A DNA stretch of 64,000 bases from Pelargonium x hortorum (GCA_036897525.1 JAYMTJ010000009.1:124001-188000), one strand, 5' to 3'. Shown: positions 20,324 through 33,579, numbered from the stretch's first letter. The notes: generated from the sequence alone by a model not told the origin. Program-made: numbers and translations.

Positions 20324-23300
20324 ATTTGAAGAATTACTAAATTTAATGGAAATCAGATGGTTTTTTCATCTTTTTTTGCATTGTACGAGAGTATAGTATT
20401 AAATCACAAGGAAAGTATACTTCTTACCTTATCTTACTTTTTCAATCAATAAGAATTGAAACTGCAGGATTAGATCTCTCTTATCGTACGCCTACCCTAC
20501 TAGTATAGTAGCAGCAATTCCCATACTTATTTGATATAATAAAGGGAATCCCCAAGCAGCCCCTTGTTGAGATATCCGAAGCTGTTAAAAAGAGGCTCTT
20601 GTACATATCCTCGGAATCGGCAGTTCCGGTTCGCAAAACTTAGTTACGGCAAGCAGTGTTTCTTAATATTAAGCTCAAGTTATAACTGATTGTAAGTTCA
20701 AATATAGAACTTATGGGACTTCTTCCTATTCGAATTCTAACAATTTTAAGTAAAGCGGGTCCTGTTAGCAATCTCAAATTTAGCGAAAGCTGTACTAAAC
20801 AGTAATACTAACCTTTTTTAACGACATGACAAAGGAGATAAGATATATAGTATGTTCAATCGGATAAACGAAATGGCTACCGATAACTGTATCCTGTTTT
20901 GACATAGTTTACGTGTTTTACGCTTTCCTAAGCCCTCCTTTATGCCCCAGTTTCTGTCTAGTCCAATGAATCTCACTAAAGAGTGGGTTCTGTACTTTGT
21001 CACATTTTTAAGCCGTGACTCTGAAGACACTAAAATGACGGGATCCAGAATAGAAATTTTAATTACATAGATTTTACTAAGGTTTAACTTTTTACCGACC
21101 CCGTATCTAAGCTTTTTTTGTCCCTCGCTCCATTTTCAATAGACGTAAATAAAAAGAAAATAAAGTGTAGGAAATTCTTATATAAAGCTGCAACAGCAAC
21201 TCCTCTTAAAAGGCAAATTCTATATGTTTAGTTTGAGTCTTTTTACAAAACAGAAAGGTAACAGTCAACAAGCAAGATAAACACATAAAGAAAACCCTCT
21301 TGTCCTAGAGTTCCCGGACTATACTTTACAAACTAGGTTCCTATTCTAGACTGATGTAAAGTACGGTAAAAAAAGAGATAAGTACTCAACTCTAAGGAGG
21401 GGGAAGGGGGATACGATTAACTATGGTTCAGGTCTAGCTTTATGTCTTTTTGCGCTGAAAAGCTGGTATTCGCGCGAAAGAATAAAACTTACTGAATGAA
21501 CGAGTAAAGCACTAAACAAGGATAATAGGTCCCTATATTTCAGGGAAAACCCACTCTCCCTATTTTCATGGTTAGAGCAGACGCACTAGGTAACTGTACG
21601 AAAGACTGGGTCTTAGAAATACCCGTAAAAATGGGTTTCTTTAGCGCCGAGCAAAGTCTTTTACTATATTTAAGTGCTTTTAGAAAGTAAGTTATACGCT
21701 ACTCTAGCTAAACACCCGGAGTCTTTTACGATCAAGTCCTCTTGAATCTCTTCTCCTTTATACCTTAGAAGTAAAAAGACTATATTAATTGAATCGACTA
21801 GGCTACTCTCTTGAGGATCCTTTTACCCCTGCTTACCCTCAAATACGGATACTGGATTATGCTAACTTGATCTTATCTGAACTAAAGTGAGGCCTGGAAA
21901 AAAGGCTCGCTATTAGGATTTATTGAATATTGGAGCTAGATAGCAAGGAAGGAGGAATAAAACTCCAAAATTCTTCAGTACCAAAATGCCTTTTTAAATT
22001 AAAGTTTTTGTGGCTTCTAAGCCCAAGCCGTTCATAAAATTCCCCAAGCTTCCTGGGCTGGGGTTCGCGCTTACCAGCTATTTTTTTGTATAGTAAGAGC
22101 TTGGTGAGTGAATTTACTCGATATGGATATAAGTATAAGTTAGGTCAAAGAAACCTAAAATCTAAATCCACTCATTTACTTTTGTGTTATAGTATCGGAT
22201 ACTAAAGGAATTCCTTTTAGGTATTAAGCATTCTTTCTTTTACATACCCCTAAATGTAAGAAATTCTTAGAATTACCCTAAATTTCTTTTTTTATAAGCA
22301 GTAAAAAAGTAACAATTAAAACTATCCAGTACGGAAACTCCGCCCTAAAGGGTAGCTAATCAAGTACTTCGAACAAAGGGCATTTACAGCTAGACATCCG
22401 CTTAATATCATATGTTACTTAGTTTAAGGAATAAGCAAATCCAGAATATCTTAAAACCGAAGGGGTGCCCTAGAGTAACCCAATGGATTCTCTTTTCAGT
22501 AAGTAACTTCCTTCGATATCGAGGAAAAGTCTCTACTCGAAATCCAGAAGTCCCTAAAAACTAAGACTTATTCTAATTCTAATAGAGATCCTTGTATTAA
22601 GATACAAAAAGGCATAAACCATCGGATTTCCGCCTTTACTAAAGTTTCTCAAATGACATATATATTAAGTGTGCTACTTCCAACTTCTGTTAATAGGAAG
22701 TGTTCAAAAGAAAGCGCGTTTTCTCTTGTATTAAAAGTTTTCCTCAACCGCCCCGGAAAGTAATTGGAAAGTGTCCCGGGATAAACCCGCCCTTTTTTTG
22801 GTTGCAACTTTAATTTAAGGGCGCCAGTTACGGAATTTGGTGCTATGACTCTAAGGAGTCCCCGGAAAGTCCAGCTAAATTAAGAAGTATGGTGTGGCTA
22901 AGCGTATAAAATAAGGAATCTCTTGCTTGCATTTTAATTAGAAAACTCCTTTTGTTTGAAAGTTAATACAAGATAAGATGGGCTTTGGAAGTAGAAGAGA
23001 TAACTATTAGCGCGAGTTCCGGACGAGAGAAGCTTCTGGTATTCTTAATTTCTAAATTTATAGAAAAAACCTTTGAGTTTCCTGTACTAGATAACATTCC
23101 GGCGTATTCCGGGTTCCCCAAGCTTTTGTCTACTTGAGACAAGAAAAAAGCACTTACGGGATACTTTCAAGCAAGTCATTCATAAGGAAAAGCTTTTTTT
23201 TAGTATTACAAGGTATAACCTCCATCCCATACGTTTCGCTATTGCAAGAGTCCTTTTTAACGAATTTATAGGCCCCGTCGTAGTAAAGACCTATTCCTCT

Positions 23301-25150
23301 AGCGGAGTACTTTGTCCGTGTCTGATAGGACTCCTGTCTATAAAGGAAAGGGCTATAGCGTATTTCCCGATCTTCTTTTTTTTGCATTGCCCTTAGGTTG
23401 CTTAATAACTTAAGATTAGACTTAGCAAAAGCCTTGCTTTTAAGAGGAGATTCCTTTTAAAATAGAAAAAAACCGAATATTACGTGATAATAGCAAGCCT
23501 TATACCTACCTATACTAAGCTTACTCGGAGCTTCCCTTCGACAAGTTTGTCTAAGAAAACGTTTAACCAAAATCTTGTGCAACTATTTTACCCTTCGTAA
23601 GAGAAGAACTTGTCTGAAGTTTCCAAAGTTAGATACTTATTCTTTTAAACTTGCTGTATAAAAAAGAAAAGGCAACCGCTCATCTAAAGTAAAGTAGGGT
23701 GCGCTGATCCGGGTTCCCTAATGTTTTGTAAAAGCCTAGAATACCCGTGCTAAGAAACAAAAAAAACTATGTAATTTTTACAAAACCCTTTGTTTTTAAG
23801 TTTTTAACGGAACCCTCGTTGAATTCTAGTTTGCGCCTTATAAGGGAGCTCCTGTTTAAAGAAGAGGTTTCCCCTTTTTTATTTAGTCTTGCCCTTCCTT
23901 CAGGGCTTTTTTCTCGGCAGTAGCTTATATCATTAGGCGTTTTGAAAGTATTTACTTAAAATAAGAAATTTAGAGTCATCTTGTACACCTTAATTTTAAA
24001 GGGAAAACAGTAAACCCGCAAGGACAGAAATAAGGATTGCCTGAACTTGAGAATCGCTTAGATAGATAAAGAAATAGAATACTTGTTACTCTTAAAACAT
24101 AAGGAATTAGTTAGTAAGCGGAATCCTATATGTCAGAAGGTGTTGACTTTTGTAAGCAAGTTTAGATAGATTGTCGTTTATTTGTTTGAAAGAAAAGCCA
24201 TAGGTTCAAGTAGAAGAAAGATACGATGCCCATTTCTCCCGCTCCCTTTATTAATTTAAGGATGTGTTCGAGTTTCACCCCAATCTAGCCAGGTTAGCAA
24301 GGGTTTATATAGTTAGTAAAAAAGCTTGTCAATTAGGAGTAGCCCGGTTTCTAATTATGCTATATGAGCTTGCTTTTTTATAATACACGCGGAACCCCGT
24401 AGATAATAAAAGGAATAAGGGTATACAGCCGCAAAACAACTTGAAAAGAAAAAATGCTTATTATTTAGAACGTTATTCTTTTTAAAGAAAGTACCATTCG
24501 TGATATACCAAGCAAACCCACGCTTTTGGTTACAGCCCCTCCAAAATAGCGTACTTTAGAGCCAAAAGCCTTTCATATCATAGCCGGGTATAAGTGAATA
24601 TCTTCAAAATATTAGCTTTATTTAATTAAGGGAATCCTGTTACTCGAATAGAGAAGCTCAAGCACTCGTCGTAGGTATCTGACCCCTTTAACTGTTCATA
24701 AAAAACAAGGATATTCTACTAATACTTACTAATACTGTAGAGTGACTCCTACCAACTTCGATTTCCGGTTTGGTTTCTGGTCGGTACCCCTGTAAAAGTA
24801 TACTAGTTAAAACGGGGGATGCGAAGGGTTTCCCATTCATTTTTTAGATATTTTACTTATTGAGGTGATGTAATAAGTTAGATAACTACTCAGGTAGTTA
24901 GACTCCGGGAAGGTTTAAAGGATATTCTATTCTGTTGAAGTTTTAACCGTGTTTTTTCTCTATTTATACGTATCATTTTAATAAAGATAAATCCGAGTCA
25001 TTTTAGTTATGTACATAAGGCTAAAATTATCTGACTAAGCGAATCCCCGCTAATGAACCAAAATTCCATAAGCAACTCAGCCGTTAAAACTGGATTTTAA
25101 TTATCCATATTGCTTAGGATAAAGAATAATTAACAGCTTTCACCTGGACC

Positions 25151-25620
25151 ACATCTATAGGATATCGAGGGCCGCAGTGCAGATAAACGTTTAACTCCTC
25201 TTTGACTGATAAGCAACATCGAGCAAGAGTTAGTTTACCTTAAAAGAACAATCTAAATGGATAAGACTCTAACAAATCCAACTAAACAAAGTGCTCAATA
25301 TCACTAAGAAGTTATTTATTATCTTAACTACTAACAAGTCCAAAGCAAATCTCAGTCAATAGTACTCCCAAAGTCCAAACCCAATTCAAGTCGATGAAAG
25401 TTCTAAGCCTAGTCAGTAACTCTTAGGACCAAGTCCAACTTCTACCCATTCTTGCTACCCTCTGCCTATGGAATTAAGGAAACAGAATAACATAATACTG
25501 AATTCCCTAACCTTATAAGCCCTAAGCCGTAAACCCTAAATCCCTAATGACAGGGAAGCGAGCCTCTCGTTTTAAGGAAGGTCTCGTTTAACTACTATAG
25601 ATCAAAGCCTAGCTCTTAGG
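25151..25620. other. Gene-free texture-A segment
   Basis: No gene is seen. It is C/A-rich on the plus strand, with words such as CCTAA, GTCCAA and CAAGTC. Confidence 0.5.
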
Positions 25621-26290
25621 AAAGCTGGGGATTCTTTTCCTTTTAGTATCCTGGGTAAAGTTTAGGATAGTTTCCAAATGTTTCTGGGTCCAAATAGTCA
25701 TTCTTTTTTAATAAAAGTTATACAGAATATATAAGAAATCAAAGTCAAGAATGAAAGCCTGTTTTTCCAGTTTTGAGGTATTTCAAGGAATTGTAAAGAA
25801 TTCTTTTGGCAGTATCTTTCTGGTTTTTTTTCAAGTAAGGGTCTCCTGTTTGTTAGCTCTGAGGAAAGGTAACTAATATAAAGTTCAATAACCGGTACTC
25901 TCTATTTTTTCTGGTATCAGTATCTTGGTTTAAAGGCAAGCACTTTACCTAATTGAAAATGAAATATAGGAAATCCCATGCTTTATGAGTCAGTGTTACC
26001 TGCAAGGAGGTGTTGTCTATTTATTTGCTTTTAGTACCGAGAGTTTTGGAAATGTTATTGCTGCAATTGATATGATATAGATTTGGCTTTCCTTTAGTTT
26101 ATTATGTTTATAGATTCTGGATAGTTAAGACTTATAGGGCATAGAAAGGTAAAGTCATTTGTATTTTTAACCCAGTGTTTTTGGTGTTGCTGCTAGTGGT
26201 AAGTCATAATGAAGAAGGAAGTCTAAACTAAATATAGAATACAAATGGATTCCCTTTAGATCTTGAGTTTCCCTTACTTAATTAAGGGTT
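25621..26290. other. Gene-free texture-C segment (plus orientation)
   Basis: No gene is seen. The plus strand turns T/G-rich (GTTTCC, TTTCTGG, TTCCAG). It ends at the left arm of an inverted repeat (26277-26288). Confidence 0.5.
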
Positions 26291-26343
26291 TTGTCTTGTT
26301 CATATGAATGCCAGCCTAGCCATGCCTAGGGCCCTTAATTAAG
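26277..26343. repeat. 12-base inverted repeat with 43-base spacer
   Basis: CTTAATTAAGGG at 26277-26288 faces CCCTTAATTAAG at 26332-26343. Both arms contain the palindrome TTAATTAA, so alternative hairpins are possible. The spacer includes GCCTAGCCATGCCTAGGGC. It coincides with a change of texture from C to A. Confidence 0.7.
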
Positions 26344-26679
26344 CATTGCATACTCTAAGCAACTCTATTATCTCCTTTAGATTTAGAACCTAACTTAAAC
26401 TCATCGCCCTAAGGAATCCTCTATAACTAGGAGCATCCTCTTGCACTCTTTGTAAACTGGAATTCGCTGTCAATAGCTCTAGTCCAATGCCAGTCGAAAG
26501 TCAATACAAGAGCAAGCTGTCCATGGAAGCTAAGAACGCTATTATATAACCTGAAAGTCTAGTAAGCATTTCTAACATATCTCACTAATAAGATAAGGTA
26601 CTCTCTCTAACAAGCAATAAAAAAAGTCCTAATAATAACCTAACTCTCAGCCTAAGGCAAGCAAGCATTTATGCTTGAA

Positions 26680-26706
26680 AGATAGGCAAGAGCTTGTCTC
26701 TGTAGC
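26680..26706 (+). repeat. 27-base dispersed repeat, direct copy
   Basis: This is identical over 27 bases to the minus strand at 18873-18899, and followed by AGGTAAA against TGGTAAA there. A diverged version with GTCTTATGG and GTAGCTG-like parts may lie near 51830. Confidence 0.9.
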
Positions 26707-27560
26707 AGGTAAACTATCTGCTTCTTTCATTCTTTAGGACTCTACCCTTAAGCTAACTAATAAATAGATATCCAGTCTGGAAACTTATTATATACCTATA
26801 AACTGACTATCCACTCAAAAGAGTGCCTTCTCATCCGAACTCTAAATCCTAAATCTACTTGTTCTTGTAAGCTTAGCTAGAATTTCTTGATGGCTAACTA
26901 ATCCCCATCCTTGTCAGCTGCTAAAGAGTTAAAACAGGATCCGCAAAGGAGAAGAAAACCTTACATAGTAGTAACTCTATATCACCCAATTTCTCGATCC
27001 GTGAATACCTGCAAATCTATCCTATCAAATTCAAACTTGATAATACCTTTTGAGCTTATCTTATTCTTCTTGAGAACCAAGCTAACTATAAAAAGACTAT
27101 TTCCTAACCAGTCTAAGAATCATGAGTAACACTCTGAAATAGAATGTCTTTCTGGACCAAACCCTGCTATAAATCCTATTTCTCTTTTGTGTTTTAATTC
27201 CTTGCAAGCCAAAGCCAAGCTCTTCTTCTAAAGGAGGCCCAAAGAAATATCAAGCCTTGAAAGTCCTCTCTTCTGTGTCCAACTTCTCTGGTCAATTGAG
27301 CTCTTATACCTTGAATGCTAGCCAAACCAACTGAAATTCCCCACTCTTCCCTAACTTACAGGAATAACACAGTCCTCTGAAATTCCCTGTATTTATAGTC
27401 AGTGTACTTATACTCCCAAGGCGTTCTTTACCTGCTAACGCTAGTGAAGTCCAAACCCTAACTCAGAATCCCTTCCTTGTTTTGCCTATGACTGCAATGA
27501 CTGGCCTGTGTAGCGCTTCATATAGGTGGACACAGTCGAAAGGACCTTATCCGATAATAG

Positions 27561-27576
27561 TTTCTTGATGGACAGT
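27561..27576 (+). repeat. Dispersed 16-base repeat TTTCTTGATGGACAGT, copy 1
   Basis: An exact second copy is at 40783-40798, and both are followed within a few bases by TCTTGAG. A 13-base remnant (TTGATGGACAGTA) occurs at 52499, and TTTCTTGATGG alone near 26883. All lie in A blocks. Confidence 0.75.
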
Positions 27577-30059
27577 CTAGTCTCTTGAGGGAATGATATT
27601 GTAACGACAACTATTAGAAATTCTTAGGATTATCTGCTTTTGTTGAATGGACTTGAAAGCGAGCTAAGGTATTGTCTTCTTTTCTTTGTATTTGTAAAGT
27701 GAGGAGAAGCCTTAGGAGAGTACTTATAGAAAAGGTGTATTCTTGTCTTTGTTACAGTCCTAGGATTTTCTTTTATAAGAGAGAAGTATGGAAGCAAGGA
27801 CATGTTATTAGGTGTAAAGGATAGGCTTCAATTCCTTTAATGTAAGACTGCTCTTTCGTTATATGCCACGTGTCACCAACTAAGGGATATGAAATTTGAA
27901 TTGAATAAGGTGTTGTTAAAGGTACGAAGTCCATTACTACCATAGAATAGATAGGTTTTATTAGTCTTATGGAAAGAATCATCCTTATAGCTAATGTATC
28001 TGCAGTCGAGGGAAAGTGAACTACTGCTAATCGATCTAAGACTGGGACAAAGAAGTAGTACTAGAATAAGAGTACAAGCTACAAGAGGAAAAGGCATATT
28101 GAACCGAAGATAGGAGTCTTCCGATACTGTCTTAATGTAGCTATTCTAAGTTCTAAGTCGGAATTGCACTATCGACTAGAGAGTCTGTCCAAGTTGATGG
28201 TACAAGTGAAAGTCTTGTCAATAGTCTTCTCAGCTTAAGTAAGGCAAGATTTATCTTGTGTCTTGTATTAGAGTCTACCTGTACTGAACTGTCCTGGTTC
28301 TAATAATTCAAGTAAGAAAGGTGTCAAATAATGGTTTCTACTCTCCGAGCTCCCCTAGATAGCTAGCTACTATATTCATTCCCTAGAAAATTGAGATTCT
28401 GCCGGGATTCCTTCTTACCAAGCCGCTCCTCTTTTGTATTACTATTATCTAGAGTTAAAGCACTTACACTTTTGAATCCTTTCTAATAAATAAGTACAAT
28501 TCCTTATCATCAGAAGAGACTAAAAAACCCCTAGGGTTTCGGGGGAATCTCAGTCTTTCGGTTATACTTTATGTGGAGTCCCTTTTTCTTGGTTTACAAT
28601 AGAATCTGTTACCAAAAACTAAGACCTCGTTGTACTATACTTATACTACAAACCCAGAATTACGAATATCTTCAGCAAGTGCGGAAGTCAATTAGACTGG
28701 AACGCATGATACAAACTCCTTTGCATCTTTCTTTATCAAGCAAGTATGAGGTACCTTTCTAACTTCTTGCCCTTATACGAAAATACTATACTATGATTAG
28801 GGTCTCTTTTTGTATAATTAAGAAAGGTCATACGCAGGAACGCTGCTTCCGATATATTGAGGAATTCTTAGAGTCAATCGTTTGGGCATCAAGTGAGAAT
28901 TCAGAAGAATTAGTGCTTTTTTAGAGTTCTAAGCAAGTTTGGTTTTGGTACAATTCTGAATCTAGGTAGGAATCTGAGAAGAGGTCAAAGGGTTCAGCCA
29001 AAGCTAGCTAGTTCTTGCAAAAGGGGCTCCTCCTTAAGTTCCGAGATAAATAGAGGTAATGTAATTAAGAAAGCCCGGGGAATTGAAAGTTCGGGCATAC
29101 ATAAAAGAAAAATTTAGGGAGTGGGTAGCACCCTTTATATAGACAAACTCTTATTGTAACCTAGAAGAAAAGAAGGCTTAGAGCTTTGATACTATGTTCT
29201 AGTGTAAAAGTCTATTAGATATAGTAAGTGATGGCAGAACAAAGGGCTTACTCTTTCTTACGGCTCTTGTAAAAAGTTTCTGATAAAGATTGTAAACATT
29301 TCCTAGAATAAGTTGAGGGAAAGTAATGAATTAGCTATTTAGATTGAAAAATACATTTTATAGGTAGAGAACCCTGTATTATTCAGAGTAATATGTCCTA
29401 TTTTCTAGTTAAAAAAACCTTAACCTTTGTATGTATTATAATTATACCCTTCTTACTTAATCCTTGTTACTTATTACACAGCGGAATTGAAGAAACTAAC
29501 CTCCTACTAGCAAAACCCGCCTAGAACTCTTTCTCACGACAAGGAAATCTTTCTTAGATTGATAGAGGAATATCCCCCTTCCTATATACGACTATATACT
29601 ATATATATAATTACTACCAACACCAAACATCTAATACAAGAAAAGACTTTTATTACTGCTGTACAAAACAAAACAAAAGGGAATAGTAAGAAAGAAATAC
29701 AATAACCATAAAAACCTTTATTGCTTGGTTTAGTCACAGTTCCCCTACCTGTCTTGTCTGTAAGTTTTCTAATTTGAATATCGGGTAAGATTCTGCGTTT
29801 TCGGTTTAAGAGGCTGTAAAGTAAGGTTTTTTGTTCTCATGTTCCTTCGGTTTCTAGGTTTCCCATTTCGGAGTCAAGTTTGTAAGGGGTAAATATATAG
29901 GTACTTTATACTCCTAAAATCCTGTGTTCAGAGGGCTCTCTAAAAGGAGTAAAGCTTGGGGTTTTTGTCCCTCCTGAGTTTTGGGGGATTTTTAGAAGAC
30001 TATCTCATAGATTAAGGTAGGTATTTGATCACGCAGTGCTTAGTATAGTAAAATACAAC

Positions 30060-30091
30060 TTTCCTTGCTATTCTCTTTCCTTGCTATTCTC
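30060..30091 (+). repeat. Perfect 16-base tandem duplication
   Basis: TTTCCTTGCTATTCTC occurs twice without a gap. It ends seven bases from the 3' end of the trnQ relic, so it sits just downstream of that element. This is a recent-looking local duplication, as the copies are identical. Confidence 0.9.
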
Positions 30092-30097
30092 ACAGTA

Positions 30098-30170
30098 CTG
30101 GAGTAAAAGGGTTCGAATTCTTGTCATGTTGGTTACATTAACCGGTGCCTTACCACTTGGCTATACTCCA
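30098..30170 (-). pseudogene. trnQ relic, almost full length
   Basis: On the minus strand the sequence opens TGGAGTATAGCCAAGTGGTA and AGGCACCGGT, matching mitochondrial trnQ (UUG) as I recall it. TGGAGTA pairs perfectly with TACTCCA, followed by discriminator G. The D-stem GCC/GGC is perfect, and the length is 73 against the usual 72. The anticodon loop is TAATGTA, placing AUG where UUG belongs. Only three anticodon-stem pairs remain, and the T-stem AAGAA/CCTTT has two mismatches. I call it a relic; a functional, changed tRNA cannot be fully excluded from sequence. Best-preserved gene-derived element in the window. Confidence 0.75.
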
Positions 30171-30843
30171 TCCACCATAACTACTTACTTTACTATAACG
30201 AGAGTTTACAAGCGAAGCGGATTAGTATAAATTCCATTTTTAATTAAATACAGAACCGAATAAGGCTAGCTCCTTATTTTGTATGTGTCATATTGTGAAG
30301 TTATGGAAATATAAAGCATTCAGTCTTTAATTTAGGCCTATACCTCATGAGAAGCTCTCCGAACCTAGATTTTTCAACTAACCCCCTTTCAAATAAAAGG
30401 CAGGAGAATACAGTATCAGAAGTATAAGATTAAAAAAACCAACTTCAATCTTGACTAGATTCCTAAGTCCCAATTTTAGAGAGTTCCTACTAGATTTTGG
30501 GTAGATTTTCCTTTTTCTTAAAGCTTAACTATTCACCAAAGCTCCCTCAACTCTCCCCTTTACCGGTATACAACTACGTCGTGAATTTTCGACTACTCCT
30601 AGAATAAGGGAACTAATATAGTTAGTTAATATATATAATCTCTAGCTTTCACTCCCATGCTTACAGTTTTTTATTTTACATCATATATCAGAAAAATTCT
30701 CTTGGCGAAGTTTTGTAACGAACCCGACTCGAGGTCTCCCTTGTTTTAGAGTGAGGAGTCCGAAAATCACTGAGATTATATAAAACTTTGATCAAGATCT
30801 ATATCCTGTAATTATTATAGACGGTTATAAGAACGGGGCAATA

Positions 30844-30917
30844 TTTTCCTAATCTAGTGCGGTTAGAGCGCGGGAACAACAAGACAAGAATGCCGGGGTT
30901 AAAGTCCGCTTCATATA
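30844..30917 (+). pseudogene. tRNA relic, D-arm and T-arm
   Basis: TCTAGTGCGGTTAGAGCGC looks like a D-arm, and TGCCGGGGTTAAAGTCCGCT like a T-arm at roughly the right distance. The stretch between them is A-rich and forms no clear anticodon stem, and I see no acceptor stem. Isotype unknown; ends approximate. Confidence 0.35.
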
Positions 30918-32950
30918 AAATGAGTACTAGGTAAACCTTGATAGGATTCACTTCTTAACTTCTCCGCGCGTAAAGTTAAGTAGCATCTATTTTATGAATA
31001 ACCTAAGTAATATAAACCTAAAAAACAACGTAACGTAAATGGCTAATTTATTACTGCTAAAACTTGGAATCATACAATAATGGGCGCCAAAAAAACCTAT
31101 ATCCCAAGTCAAAAAAAGATCCTGCTATTAGAAACCACAACGTAGGATGACAGCGAAAAAGATTTTGGAATATATCCCGGAATACCGAATATCGACTACT
31201 TCTTTGCTAATCCCAACAGGAGAAAAACTCTAGAAGCACTGTGATAAAGGACCCTGGTTACTTTTATTGGCAGAATAAACCCTTTGCCTTTATTTAGAGT
31301 TGTACTAAAACCTATCCTTTCCTCCCTTCATTTCTGAACTAGAAATTTCAAAGTATAATACAGACTAAAATCCTTTCCCCGGTGGTTAAGAACATTTTTA
31401 ACACATCCTGTGGTGTATGCTATATAAGATAAGACTTTCCTGTGATAAATAATGAGAACCCTTGTTTTTTTTTACTACTCTCTTTTAAAAAGTTAACACT
31501 CTTAGCAAGATATAAAGCATTAACCAGCTTGAACTTAATGAGTAAATAAGGGCCTTACCCCGCTTCTTGCAATTCAGATAAAGTTTTAGTTTCTTATCTT
31601 ATAAAGTCTAGTGTTTACCCGAATTTCAAATAGTTATGCTTGATAGCAAGGATTACTCAAATTCTATTAACTTTTATTGCACTTTCAAGGTATTGAAGTT
31701 CTGCTATCTTTTAATGAGGAAAAAACCTACCTTACAAAGGTTAGGTGCATAAAGTCGTAAAATAGCTATCTTTTTTACTTGTGGTTTTGTTTGTGTACCT
31801 AGGTATAAGAGCTCAGTAGTGGACATTTCGGTTAGTTGAAAATAGGACATAGATTTGAACTTTAGGTATCTTGCGGGTAGCAAACTAGAGAGGGCTTCTG
31901 GGTTGTTTTGTGGCATAACCAAAGTTATTTCAAGTGTTTTATTAATGGTAGATAGAAAAAAATTGAAATTTGAATTACCTTAAGGATCACGAGTTAGTTC
32001 ATCACTTTCCTAATTCTGTAGAAGGGAAGTAATCCAGTATCTCACACATAACAAGTAGAAAAACAGAGTATCCAACCAAGAAAGCGGGGATTTCTAAAGT
32101 CACGAGTCCAATCTAAAATATTGAGATCGCGGAACGTATTAGCTCTGTTTTGTATCTGTACTGCAGTCAATTTAGAGAGAATTCTATGATATTTTTTTAG
32201 TTAGTATATCTTAGCTTGAGAGGTTTCTATTCTTGTTGTGCGGACCCTTTTGAGTTTTCTTGAGTATTGAGGGTACAGTTCTATCATGGCCGAGACTCTC
32301 TAAATAGGTCAGTCTATATTGAGTACATCGGAGAGCGCTATTTAAGCGGAACCCTTTTTTTACTAAAAATCTCCTTTTACTATGAGTGGGGTAGTATAGC
32401 TAGGCTGGTGTATAGAAAAGTGTGTAGTTCTAAGGTACTGCTTATAAGCAAATCCTTGTACAATTATGCCTTTATAAAAAAAAAGAGAAAAGCCCCTATT
32501 GAATTGAAGAACTTTCTGAGTCTTAAACAAGTTAATCCAAAGGGAACTTCAGTTAAGCATGGGGATTTTTTGTACGGACCTCCCTTACTCTAGTCTAGTA
32601 GAAAAAAGAAAGCAATTGCATGATAAAGACTAGGGATTTTGAATTGCTGAGGAACCTCTAAAAAGTAAACAGATTTTAGCGGTCGTTGCTTCAAGGTTTT
32701 ACTAGTCAAGGAAGCAGATGGATTTGTTGATTCAAACTTACTACTCGAAGATAGTAGCATGATAATTCAAAGTACGGGGGTAATTTGTGAAATAAAAAGA
32801 AAAGAGACTTTAGATAGAGCCAATAAGGGTAGAAGTTGTTGGGTTTTGCCCTTTATCTGAAAAAATACATATTAGAGGGAGGCTTGAGAGATGTCTAAGT
32901 TTGCTTTTTTTATAGAAATTTTATTGCTTTAAAACTCCTACGGGTTAAAT

Positions 32951-32963
32951 AAAAAAAAAAAAA
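32951..32963 (+). repeat. Poly-A run of 13
   Basis: One of the longest homopolymers in the window; the comparable T run is at 47770-47781. It is typical of the texture-B blocks. Confidence 0.9.
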
Positions 32964-33579
32964 GGTAGTTACTTCTCTTCTTTCGAGAAGTTCCTTTAAA
33001 TTGTCTCATACAAAGGGCCTATCCAGGGAATGCCAAGGTTTTTGCTGTGGGTATAGAAACCCCCTACCCGGATATAGGTGCAAGCGTCCTAGTTTAATTA
33101 ACCCCATCCTTTCCTTGTACTTGTAGGGAATACTTTACTATATATTTTATAGGACTTTACTCTGTAAAAGAAAAGGTAATCCTACTAGTCTAGTGGGTGG
33201 CCCTTTATTATACCAAAAAATAACTTTGACTTTTTAAACCCTTAAAATGGAATTCTTGCGGTGTTATTTTATCTATCTTCTTTAGTTGTTTAAAAGTTCT
33301 TATCCGGGTGTTTGCTAAAAAGATTCACTTAATAATGCATTCTCAAAACTCTCCGGAAGGATCCTTTGTATATCGATATATCGGGGAACCCCTACTGTAT
33401 CTTGATTATTATAAAAAGTCTTTTCCCTGAGCAAAAGGTTGAAAAGTAAGTCAAATTGACTAAAAGCAAAGGCACGCATAGATTAGCTAATGCCTTTCCA
33501 TCTGACAAATCCCTTTAATTTATAGTGATTTTCCCTGAGAAGTTATAACACCCCTTAGGTTAGAGGGGTGCCTCCCCCT

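Larger units (their letters stand above)
20061..25150. other. Large gene-free homopolymer-rich block (texture B)
   Basis: Five kilobases without a gene. The open frames at 20818-21030 and 23154-23387 (both minus, 70 and 77 codons) have no recognisable features. Two tRNA relics in divergent orientation lie at its left end (20091-20163 and 20251-20323). CCGG/GGGG-type clusters and A/T runs are frequent around 21000-23100. Confidence 0.65.
26291..28340. other. Gene-free texture-A block
   Basis: No gene is seen. It contains the plus-strand copy of the 27-base repeat (26680) and the first copy of TTTCTTGATGGACAGT (27561). Open frames at 26911-27129 plus and at 27773-27982 and 27873-28097 minus (overlapping) are short and featureless. 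Confidence 0.6.

Noticed and set aside
24190-24215. GCCATAGGTTCAAG resembling a T-arm
   Set aside because: No complementary stem strand and no other tRNA part nearby.
32267-32593. Longest open frame, 108 codons
   Set aside because: No domain, no conserved neighbour, composition follows the local DNA, and a few frames of this size are expected by chance.
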